Below are positions 20,553 to 28,445 of a DNA stretch of 28,445 nucleotides, piece by piece (positions within the stretch are counted from its first letter, which is position 1; each line of letters begins with the position of its first letter). A program made the translations under genes and the position numbers. The notes below the pieces were generated by a model. That model was not told the origin of the DNA and did not search any database. It saw nothing but the letters and a program-made list of their open reading frames with translations. This DNA is from Chara braunii (taxonomy: Eukaryota; Streptophyta; Charophyceae; Charales; Characeae): the NCBI GenBank assembly GCA_003427395.1, contig BFEA01000151.1:954605-983049 (forward strand), in the 5' to 3' direction.

Positions 20553-20972
20553 CCCAGTTCACATTCACCATTTGCCATACGCCCGACAAAAACAACCGCG
20601 TTGCAGATGCCCTCTCTCGACGACCCGATCACAAGCCCCCGAGAAAGTCTACGCCGCCATGAGTCATATCCAACTCCTCCCATCACTCCATCACCGATAC
20701 ACCCAAGGCTAACTCTCTTGCCCAGACTTCGCCACCATCTACAACAAGCTCCGCGATCTTGACCCAGTTCACATTCACCATTTGCCATACCCCCGGCAAA
20801 AGCAACCGCGTTGCGAATGCCCTCTCTTGATGACCCGACCACAAGCCCCCCGAGAAAGTCTACGCCGCCATGACTCATATCCAACTCCTCCCATCACTCC
20901 ATCACTGATACACCCAAGGCTACCTCTCTTGCCCAGACTTCGCCACCATCTACAACAAGCTCCGCGATCTTG
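20553..20972 (+). repeat. 210-bp tandem duplication at the RNase H/integrase border of element C
   Basis: Two copies abut, 20553-20762 and 20763-20972, each starting cccagttcacattcaccatt. The first ends the RNase H frame normally; the second contains ADALS changed to NALS followed by TGA. A third start (cccagtccc) at 20973 returns to unique integrase sequence. Confidence 0.95.
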
Positions 20973-22360
20973 ACCCAGTCCCCGACTACTCCCTTCACGA
21001 CAACGTTCTCTACATCGATATCAAAGGCACTCACCGACTTTGCATCCCTGACGCACGTGTTCTCCGTACTCAACTCTTGGCCGAGCACCACGACGCCAAG
21101 ACCGCAGGACACCTCGGTTTCTAGAAAACCTTCGACACCATCTCCTGCTACTTCTACTGGCCTTCCCTGCTCATTGGCGTCAAAGCATACATTCGCTCAT
21201 GCCCCACGTGTCAAGCTGTCAACCCCTGGAATCGGGCCAAACCCGGCAAGCTCCAATCATTGCCCATCCCAACTCACCGATGGCAGTCCATCTCCATGGA
21301 CTTCGTATGCGGCCTCCCCAAGACCGACCGCGGGCATCTACGTCATTGTCTGCCGCTTGACCAAACGTGCCCACTGCATTCCTTGCACGACTTCGCACCG
21401 TGCCAAAGACTTCGCCACCCTCTTCTTCGATCATGTTGCACGCCATCACGGCCTCCCCGAGAACATCATCAATGACTGTGATCCCCGCTTCCTCTCACAA
21501 TTTTGGAAACACCTCTTCAAAGCATATGGAACCACGCTCAAGTAGAGCACTGCATTCCACCCCCAGACCGATGGACAAACTGAGAAGGTGAACAATACTC
21601 TCCAAAGAATCCTGCGAAAGTATTGTCATCCACACCAACTCGACTGAGACCAGTTGCTCACAGCCGCCGAGATCGCCTATAACAATGTCGTCTTCCCTTC
21701 CACTGGCATGTCCCCGTTGTACCTCGACCTTGGCTACCATCCTCGCTTGCCCTCCGACTTCCTGCTTCCCTCGCAGCTCAACCCCTCCACACCCTGCCCT
21801 TCCCTCAATGAATGGGTAGCAACAACTAATCGACTTCTCAAAGAAGCAACCGAAGCCCTTGAAAGAACACAAGAACAACAAGCAAACAAGATTAACAAAC
21901 ACAGACGAGACTTGCAATTCAAAGTCGGGGACAAAGTCTGGCTCTCCGCCAAACGCTTTGAACCCGAACATGGATTGTCAAAGAAACTCTCGAACGGACC
22001 CTTCCCCATCATTGAAAAAACCTCCGACGTCAACTACAAACTCCCAACTCACCCCTGACATGAGTCGTGTCCACCCTGTCTTCCACATAGAATACCTAAG
22101 AGAGTATCATGAATCCCCACCTCAATTCGTCGACCGACCTCACCACCGACCTCCACCAATCATGCTTCCCACGGGCCCGTAATTCGTAGTAGAATCCATC
22201 ATAGGACGACGAACTACACAAGTATCAGACCATCCGAAACCTATCACCCTATATCCTCCTAGTAATAGGAAAGCACTGACAATCTCATCAGTAATCGGGA
22301 AGGGGTCTATGCATCTGCACAACGCAGATTTCATTCTACGACATAGAGACAACTTCAGCC

Positions 22361-22369
22361 TAGGGGGAA
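22361..22369 (+). other. Possible polypurine tract of element C
   Basis: The run tagggggaa follows the end of the readable C-terminal region, in the position where gypsy elements have the polypurine tract. No matching LTR follows; plastid-tRNA-like sequence begins a few bases later. Confidence 0.4.
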
Positions 22370-22375
22370 TTTAAT

Positions 22376-22433
22376 ATTGGATCTTTGCTATGTAAACTTT
22401 AGTTTACCGAGGGTTCAAGTCCCTCTCTTTCCG
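22376..22433 (+). pseudogene. 3' half of a plastid-type tRNA-Ser gene
   Basis: The sequence gtaaac-ttta-gtttac (22392-22407) forms a long variable arm of 6 bp. It is followed by gaggg-ttcaagt-ccctc (22409-22425), a perfect T arm with the conserved TTCAA loop, and by tctttccg, the acceptor strand and discriminator. A long variable arm means Ser or Leu, and the ending CCGAGGGTTC...CCCTCTCTTTCCG is that of plastid trnS-GCU as I know it. Upstream, ttggatctttgcta resembles the anticodon arm with its GCT but lacks the 3' half of the stem, and no intact D arm is evident. The flanks are AT-rich, as in plastid spacer DNA. This is best explained as a small piece of plastid DNA in the nucleus and is not a working tRNA gene. 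Confidence 0.65.
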
Positions 22434-23175
22434 TATTTTCTATTGCTCTTAAAAAAAAACATTAAATAATAATATTGATTTCGAATGAGCATCTATTCCC
22501 CATCCTTAAACCCCTGCATAAACCCCGCCTTGACCCCGCCAAAACCCCGCATTCCTGCCCTACGCACACCCCTGCCCCCAACAAATCCCTTGCCCCTTGA
22601 CCTCCCTCTGTCTGATCCGCTCTTGCCTCCGTCTCGCCCCCTTCTCCCATCTGTCCTCCGCCACATCCGTGTCTCTCTTGTCCAAGTTCCCTATGTGGCC
22701 CCTGCGCGTCGCCGACGATAATGGATCTAATGGCAAGCGCACGAGGACAATGGCATGCTGCAACTCAGTACAAGGAGATAAGACAACTGGTTGGCCACCA
22801 TGTTGTTCCCTTTGGCCGGCACCTTGGACTCGTAGACTTCTGGAGCTGCACCTCTGACAGGGACATCAAGATCAATCTGCGACCTGCTATCCGGATCAGA
22901 CCTCAGCACTAGATCCGAGTACCGGACGCTTCCTGCTACTGGGACATTCAAGATGAAGCTCTCGCCGTCCACATCACAGACCTGCTGAAGACTGCTTTCT
23001 CACCGGCACTTCTGCAACACCTTTCAAGACCTGTTCTCAAGACATCAACATGGACTGCAACACAAAATTTTCAACCTGTACCATTAAATCCCCGACCCTC
23101 AGCAACCCCGCCCCGTACATCGCAAGCCAAATTTCCTTTTTTTTTTTAGGACCACATAACCTATTTTGCCCTGAA
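22434..23175. other. No gene seen
   Basis: A C-rich stretch with repeated ccccgcc/aaacccc words (22499-22600) is followed by unique sequence to 23175. Open frames such as 22721-22912 show no recognisable motif. There is a T10-type run near 23138. Confidence 0.5.
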
Positions 23176-23440
23176 CCTCCTAGTTCATCAGTAGAATTAC
23201 CTTGTTTCCACGTTGTTTCCAACCCCTTAGTTCATCAGTAGGATTACCCTGTTCCCTGTGGTTCCCAACCCCCTTAGCACACCAGTAGAACTACCCTGAT
23301 TCCTGCAAAACCCCTTAGCTCGTTGATAGGATTACCCTGTTCCCCGTGCTTCCCAGCCCCCTTAGCACATCAGTAGAAATACACTGCAAAAACCTTAGCT
23401 CGTTGATAGGATAACCCTGTTCCCTCTTACTCCCCGACCC
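23176..23440. repeat. Degenerate minisatellite, about 46-bp unit
   Basis: Six diverged copies start at about 23176, 23223, 23270, 23311, 23357 and 23392. Each has the form cccctta-g, then catcagtagaattaccctg, then ttcc. Units alternate between a cacatcagtagaa and a ctcgttgatagga type, which suggests a higher-order dimer. Some copies lack the final third. Confidence 0.88.
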
Positions 23441-23560
23441 ACGCCACCCACATTCAACCCCTTCTTCCTTTTGACATGTTGACCAGTGATCGGCCCCGTC
23501 ACGTCTTTCCCAAACTTCAGCATTGTATCATGGCTTTTGGCAGCCGGGACGTTGCCTTCT

Positions 23561-23572
23561 AGGGGGAGGGGA
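23561..23572 (+). other. Polypurine tract before an LTR
   Basis: The run agggggagggga lies three bases before the TGTTACGG start of the LTR-like sequence. This is the classic end of a Ty3/gypsy internal region. The coding part to which it belonged is not recognisable in the preceding kilobase. Confidence 0.7.
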
Positions 23573-23575
23573 TAA

Positions 23576-24144
23576 TGTTACGGACTCAGCCAGGGATCGA
23601 TCCCTGGTCCGCGGGGTACCACCCACCAAACTGCTTTTTTTTTTTTTTTTTTTTTTTTTGATTTCCTGCTCTTCGGTTTCTGACTGTTGGCGCCCTCTGC
23701 AGTTAACCCGATTGCAAATCCCTCCTTTGGCACTTTCGAATTTCGACACTTGGCGCCATCCAACATTCTGGCGCCCAGACTCAAACCTGCAACCCTCAGT
23801 TCAGTCCTGAGGCAGGCCGCACCTCGGCCCTCCGGACTGAGCCTGAGTTCGGCACTTGAGACCGGACTCGAGCCCCGTTGGGGCATTCAATCTTCGGCCT
23901 TCGTGCTTGTGCTTCAATGTGACTTGCTGCGACTTTGCGTTCGGAATCCAAGATTGCAGCTTTGCGACTTCGGAATCCAAGATTGCAGCTTTGCGACTTC
24001 GGGACTTTGCCATGCCGTGTCTGCATCCATCGTGCCGAGTCGAGACTGTGTCTGAGTCGAGTGAGTGTGTGTGTGTGCTCTCACTCTCTCTCTCTCTCTT
24101 CTCTTTCTCCCTCAGCCTCGCCACTCTGTCTCTGCCTCGTCACA
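23576..24144 (+). repeat. LTR of another gypsy-type element
   Basis: It starts TGTTACG and ends CGTCACA, an inverted terminal pair with one mismatch, giving a 569-bp LTR directly after a polypurine tract. It contains a perfect 18-bp palindrome (23590-23607, around atcgat), a T25 run (23635-23659), a 29-bp tandem duplication (23942-23970 and 23971-23999) and a CT-rich stretch near 24078-24100. No second copy lies in the window. The right edge coincides with the stop codon of the minus-strand hAT frame. The bases after it (ttggtat) faintly resemble a primer site, so a 5' LTR cannot be fully excluded. Confidence 0.6.
23635..23659. repeat. T25 homopolymer
   Basis: This is an uninterrupted run of T inside the LTR-like sequence, shortly after the palindrome. 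It may be the tail of a minus-strand retroposon insertion; the length is error-prone in any assembly. Confidence 0.9.
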
Positions 24145-26845
24145 GGGTTGGTATAGTTGTGCTTCGCTCCTCCTCCTCCCTCATTCTCCTTTGCACCCGT
24201 TCTTGATCCGCATCAACCCATGCCTTTGCACAGTCGGCCTCCTCCTCATCTGTATTGATTGGACCGAGGCGAAGCACCATCTCCATGTCGATGTCAGTCT
24301 GTGGTAGCTCTACATCCGATTGGATGTTGTAATGCGCTGTGGAGTTCACCGTGCATTGAGATGGTATTGTGGGCGGCCGTTCTCGACGGCGTTGTTCTGC
24401 TTCCCTCCTCCCAACATATGTGGTGCACGGGATTGACGGCGGGATTCCCAACTCGAAGTCATCCTCCGATGACTCATCAACCTCCCTTTTGCTAAACGCT
24501 TCCGACCATGGAGTCTTCCCCTTCCACACCTCGTCGTCAAGGTCGCTGTCGTCGGTGCACTCCTCCTCGTTTTCGAGGCTCTTCGAAATTCGGCCCCTTG
24601 GTGTCTTGGTGAAGGCCCGTTCCCGCACCAGCTCCCCCTCTGTCTTGTCCTTCTCCTCCAAGGGGTCCTTCAAAATAAAACCATCGTCCACCTCAAGCTC
24701 CGGAAGACACTCGAAGAACTGCGCCCACAAGTTGATGTAGTCGTGGTCCTTCAAGTTCTTCCCGGACTGCAGCAGCTGCATATTCCAATGAATATACACC
24801 AACTTCTCCAAGGTTGAGGGGTTCAACCGATTCCGCCGCTTCAAGTGGACCAAGTCCATCGAAGACCAATTCCGCTTCGTCGAAGTCGCCGTGCTCCACA
24901 TGTCCATTACTTTCATGGCAATGGCCTGCAGCTCCGGCACATCGCTGCCACGAGTTTCCCACCACTCCGATGGCGAGATGGTGTCAGAATCTGCGACCGC
25001 ATCACCATCCCACATTTTCTTGTCCTTCCGTCGGGAGTTGTACCCGGTGGGTTACGTGTGGAACTCTCGCAGGTTGCTGAGAATCTGCACGTGAGCGTTT
25101 GATTTCCAAGGATCGTCGATCTGCCGGTGCAAATAACACAACGCATTCTGCACAAGTGCGTTGTCCCGGTCCAACAACCACTTCGGCTCTCTCCTCCTTG
25201 GGTCGAGAAGAAAATCCAAGGCGTGTATCGGTTGCCACATCATCTGCATGGGGTCCCTCGCCTTCTCGAGCACCGTACGTCGCTCCTCCTCCGTCAGCAC
25301 GACCTCAGCCAGAATCCTCTCCATTAGCCGGTTGTACTCCACAAGGTTTGACGGGGCAGTCCCGTCCTTGTCCATCCTCCAAAGCAATACGTACGATGAC
25401 TCCATCACCTCCACCACCTTCTTCAACTCTGGCCACCAACCCTCCCTCCGCAATGTGAAGAAGACAAGATCCGCTTTGAACTGCAGCTTGGTCGTCGACC
25501 ACCGCATCGCCTTCCATCACCCGACTAGGCTCCCTTCAACCATCTGCTTCAAAACCGCCCTCCGATCGTACAACCCCTTCATCATCATGTAGACCGACCC
25601 AAAACGGACCTCAGTCGGTTGCAACAGCGATAACGAGTCATCCAACGACATCGTTAGGCTATGTGTGCAGTGGTGGTTCCGTAGAAACTTCACAATCGTG
25701 TAGCTCCTCTTCACCATGCCCTTGATCGAATCCAACTTGCTTACGTCTCATAGCAGCAAGCTAAAATGCGCAGCACACGGAACCCAAGGTATCCGTGAAA
25801 TCGCCAAGTCTGTGCACCGCTCTAAAATCTGCGCGGCCTTCTTGTTCACCTCCGCATTGTCGGTGCAAATTGCATTGATGCGTTGCAGCCCGACCTCCCT
25901 CATTATCTTCTCCCAAAGTCTGGCCAGCGCTGGTCCGGTCTTCTTCTTTCCATCCATCGACACCGTTGCCACTAGGACCGCTCCCTGCTCCCCCGCCGCC
26001 AAGAAATTCATGACAGGCCTTTCCCTCCGATCGGTCGACCCGTCCATGACGAAAGTGCAGCCCGTGACATCCCAGCATGCAGTCAGAGGCTGCACTTGCT
26101 TTTGAATGCGCAAAAAGATAAAGTCGAGCATCACCGTACAGATGTGCTTCGCAGAAGGCAATTTCACCTTCGGTCGTGCGCTAGCCACCTCCAAATACAC
26201 CTCGTGCAGTTTGAGAGTGGTGTCAAAGTTCAAAAAATTGAAAGTGATTCCTTCCCGAAACATTACCTCCGCCCATGCAATGTCCAACTTCTTTTGAGCT
26301 GCATTGTCCACCCATCTCGTGATGGTCGTTTGCTGCACCGGAGCTGCCCTTGTGGTGGATTGACACTCTTCTCGCAGCGCCTCCCCCGCTGCACTTTCCT
26401 TTCCCCGCTGCGCCATCTCCTCGACCGGCTCCCTCCCTGCAGCAACCGGCGGTTGTGGCTCCTCGTAACCAGGACGAACAACCACGTCCACATCATCGTC
26501 GTTTGCTGCATCCCCCCCCTCCGACATGTTGTGCNGCTGTCGGTAGTTCTGCAATAGGTAGCGAGTCTTCTTCTCGCTTGGCAGCACCTTCGCCCCTTGG
26601 GCCACCAGCTTATGCACAATCTCCCCTGTCCGGAAAGGGCGCGACTTGAGCATCTTTATGAAGTGCTCAACTGCTCGTGAGCTCGTGCCCCTTCAAATGG
26701 TCTAGCATAGCTGACACCTCANCCAATACTCTCCCCGACCCTTCGACACAGCCTCGTGCCCTTGTTCCACGTGCTTCCTTATCTCCTTCTCGCCCGACAA
26801 CTTCTTTTGCCTCCATTCAGGCTGTGGGACGAACAATGAGGGTCA
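24140..26845 (-). pseudogene. hAT-family transposase (BED, DUF659, dimerisation domain), decayed
   Basis: This is read on the minus strand from about 26845. A BED-finger remnant (EYW-x-RCQLC, then RGTSSRAVEHF) carries a TAG at 26704-26702 and a TGA at 26695-26693. It runs into RPFRTGEIVHKLVAQGAKV. After an acidic and variable linker comes the DUF659 region: GCTFVMDGSTDRRERPVMNF, then AICTDNAEVNKKAAQILE, then IPWVPCAAHFSLLL. These hold the two early Asp residues of the RNase H-like fold. Helical insertion sequence follows, then the C-terminal hAT dimerisation domain (TSTKRNWSSMDLVHLKRRNR and LEKLVYIHWNMQL). An acidic tail ends at TGA 24142-24140. From 26653 down to 24140 (838 codons) a single frame holds with only three stops, at 25750, 25519 and 25054. 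It encodes the cut-and-paste enzyme of a DNA transposon. Terminal inverted repeats and 8-bp target duplications were not found. Two single N bases occur in the N-terminal half. Confidence 0.92.
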
Positions 26846-27014
26846 CCCCCGACGAAGGTGTACTTGAGTTGGCGATGTCCNTCCCGCTGCCCTCTCCTCT
26901 TTCCAACTGCCTCCGACTTCCTTGTCCACCAATCGCACCCCTTGCACTGCTCCCACCAGCCATGGTGCTGCAACCACCTCTCCCTGCAGCTTCAATTCTC
27001 GCCCTGCAGCTTAA

Positions 27015-27300
27015 CAATGTTCAAGAAGAAGAAGAAGAAGAAGAATATGGATTGATGAATGGATGGATGGAGGGAGGGAATGAGGGACAGCGAGATGGCA
27101 GGATGAATGGATGAAGGGAGGCTGCTAAGCAACGTCCAAGAAGAAGAAGAAGAAGAAGAAGATGGATGGATGGATGGAGCGAGGCGGGGAGGGATGGCGA
27201 GATGGAAGAATCGAGGGATGGAGGAAGGCTGCTAACCAATGTTGAAGAAGAACTAGAGGGAAGGGGGGAGGATGGGGGGAGGGATGGGGGGAGGGACGGC
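27015..27300. repeat. Purine-rich minisatellite (GAA)n(GGAT)n, about 110-bp unit
   Basis: Three units start with caatgttcaagaag-like text at 27015, 27130 and 27237. Each has a (GAA)n tract followed by ggatggatgg and gagggaggg blocks and ends with a gctgctaa-type word. The strand asymmetry is extreme (almost all purine on plus). Long minus-strand Ser/Pro frames here are artefacts. Confidence 0.9.
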
Positions 27301-27386
27301 GACAACGGGTGTGTGTGGGATGATGAGAGCATGTTGACATACCGAGGCTATGACCGGTCATCGAAATGCACGTCGGCTCAATTGGT
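27298..27386. repeat. Dispersed repeat, copy 2 (shared with 18472-18597)
   Basis: This is the shorter copy, without the 42-base block. It ends at gtcggctcaattgg. It abuts the purine-rich minisatellite on its left. Confidence 0.85.
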
Positions 27387-28189
27387 GAGAAATCTGCGGT
27401 TGGGGGCAGCTATCTCCAGGTACATTGTTCCCTTACCTTATCTTCCCATCTCAATCTCTTCTTACCATGAGAGTCCAACTTTAGTGTGCTCTTCTGGTTC
27501 AGGAGTCGTGAGCACTCTACCTTGAGAGTCGACATTCTTCCTGGCAGTGCATCTAGAAGGAGAGGGCGGCGCCTCTGAAGGGCCCTGGTCGAAGCACGGG
27601 TCACGGTCACCATGCCAACCCATGGGAGTAGAGCACGCATGCTTTGCTGCTTTGTCCTTTAAGCTCTTGCTGCACTGTAGAGGGAACGTGGACTGACCAG
27701 TCCTATGCAAGACGTCTACTAGACCGTCTATAAATTATATATCTGGCGGGATCTGATCTAACAATGGTTGTGATCATCGTCCTGTCTGCGACGTTAAATA
27801 ATTCACGAGGACCTTGGGGGCTGTCCTTAAACTGCCTCTTGATCAGCCAGATCAGTCGGATGTAAGGCTCGTTGCACGCGAGGATAAATAACGGGCAGTG
27901 CTGGTCATAAGCGGGTTCCTGGGCACAGGGGTGGGCCGTTGTGCATACGACATACACTGCTGCTTGATGATGCAAGTCAGGTTTGTTGGATACAGGGGAA
28001 GGGAAGGTTCCAATTGGTGCTCGAACACGAACACAATTATTTCTATTATCGCATACAGTTGTGCACTTATTTTTATTTTGTTTAGTTGAGGTGTGACAGA
28101 CTGCTAACACCTGACAGACAACATTAGTTTAGAACTGTATCTACCATTGCCAGTTCTGTGTGCTGCTGCTGTAGGAGAACTAATCGGAG
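27387..28189. other. No gene seen
   Basis: The 135-codon minus-strand frame (27703-28110) shows no motif I recognise. The sequence tataaattatatat near 27730 looks like a TATA box but has no gene linked to it. Confidence 0.45.
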
Positions 28190-28342
28190 TAGGAATAGAT
28201 CAATTGCTCAGTGTGTGTATAAACTGTTGACCAGGGTTCATCCCTGCCGACCGCCGACCCCGACCGCCAACCGTATTGCAGCCGACCAGTTGGGCCGACC
28301 AGTCAACGGTCTGTCGACCAGTACCAAAAAAAAAAAAAAAAA
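28190..28342 (+). mobile_element. SINE-like retroposon with poly(A) tail
   Basis: The sequence ttgctcagtgt (28204-28214) resembles a Pol III A box. The sequence ggttcatccc (28235-28244) resembles a B box, about 30 bp later as in tRNA-derived SINEs. A body rich in gaccgcc and gaccag words follows, ending in A17 at 28325-28342. The box matches are imperfect and no target duplication was confirmed. It could also be chance Pol III-like text next to a homopolymer. Confidence 0.35.
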
Positions 28343-28445
28343 GCGTCCACTGATTTTTTTTCAAATCTGAGTTGGGGGCTGTATTGCGCTTGCTTAGTAC
28401 AGCCCAAATCCGCTGAGAAACTCTTGGGGATGGGGGGGGATATGG

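Larger units (their letters stand above)
18641..22372 (+). pseudogene. Ty3/gypsy pol relic (element C)
   Basis: This is a second gypsy lineage with GC-rich, C-ending codons, clearly different from A and B. Protease reads LLDIGATGNFITDACV (Asp at 18764), with Ile where Ser or Thr is expected, and IVLGTPWLDRY follows. Reverse transcriptase runs PPSIPTLGPEAEEMKRQL, MCTHYRAF (Asp of the usual DYRA replaced), [26 protein letters not shown] and VYLDDIL (YLDD at 19808-19819). Stops at 19698-19700 and 19763-19765 and frame changes break it. RNase H is intact in one frame from 19805 to 20662 (VTTDASHFAIGAILSQ to VADALSRR). A 210-bp duplication follows, then the integrase finger (AGHLGF, TAG, CPTCQ), SMDF, NDCDPRF and DGQTEKV, with stops at 21543 and 21644. 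The end (HPVFHIEYL, then FVVESIIGRR after a TAA) may be a chromodomain remnant. No gag and no LTR were seen. Confidence 0.92.

Noticed and set aside
22721-22912. 63-codon frame as a possible small gene
   Set aside because: No motif, no regulatory context, and it is surrounded by repeats.
23580-23660. tRNA-derived SINE ending in T25
   Set aside because: The B-box-like atcgat palindrome has no convincing A box on either strand at the right distance.
24143-24160. cagggttggtat as a hAT terminal inverted repeat
   Set aside because: No complementary end was found beyond the N-terminal side, no 8-bp duplication was seen, and the coding frame ends in these very bases.
27021-27361. Ser/Pro-rich minus-strand frames
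   Set aside because: They are translations of the (GAA)n(GGAT)n minisatellite.

Overview
The window reads as nuclear DNA of a green plant or streptophyte alga with large, transposon-filled introns. A charophyte such as Chara is my guess, not a proof. The evidence is: two spliced exons of a BEACH-domain protein resembling the plant SPIRRIG/LVS group; chromovirus-like Ty3/gypsy elements, one with an initiator-tRNA-Met primer site; a hAT transposase with a DUF659 domain; a fragment resembling a plastid tRNA-Ser gene; and long dinucleotide microsatellites. There are no prokaryotic operons, rRNA genes or CRISPR arrays.

The only host-gene sequence I can defend is on the minus strand: exons at 7034-6941 and 6096-5890, joined by an 844-bp GT-AG intron. 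Together they encode about 100 contiguous residues of a BEACH domain. No other exon of this gene was found, so the rest of the window is probably intron or flanking DNA.

Layout from left to right: a tandem array (1-214); a decayed gypsy RNase H-integrase fragment, element A (829-2884), with internal duplications; unique and low-complexity DNA (2885-5889) with a 46-bp minisatellite; the two BEACH exons with a CT/GT microsatellite in the intron between them; a hairpin cluster (7683-7810); a nearly full-length but dead Ty3/gypsy element B (9292-18389) with both LTRs, primer site, gag, pol and polypurine tract; a second, GC-richer gypsy pol relic, element C (18604-22372); a plastid-tRNA-Ser-like piece (22376-22433); a degenerate minisatellite (23176-23440); a polypurine tract with a 569-bp LTR of another element (23561-24144); a minus-strand hAT transposase pseudogene (26845-24140); and purine-rich and SINE-like repeats to the end.

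All transposon genes are broken. Several of the stop codons fit C-to-T or G-to-A changes at CAG, CGA, CAA or TGG codons, as expected for old methylated repeats. I found no convincing new functional system. The most useful results are the cryptic BEACH exons and the mosaic structure of the retroelement relics.
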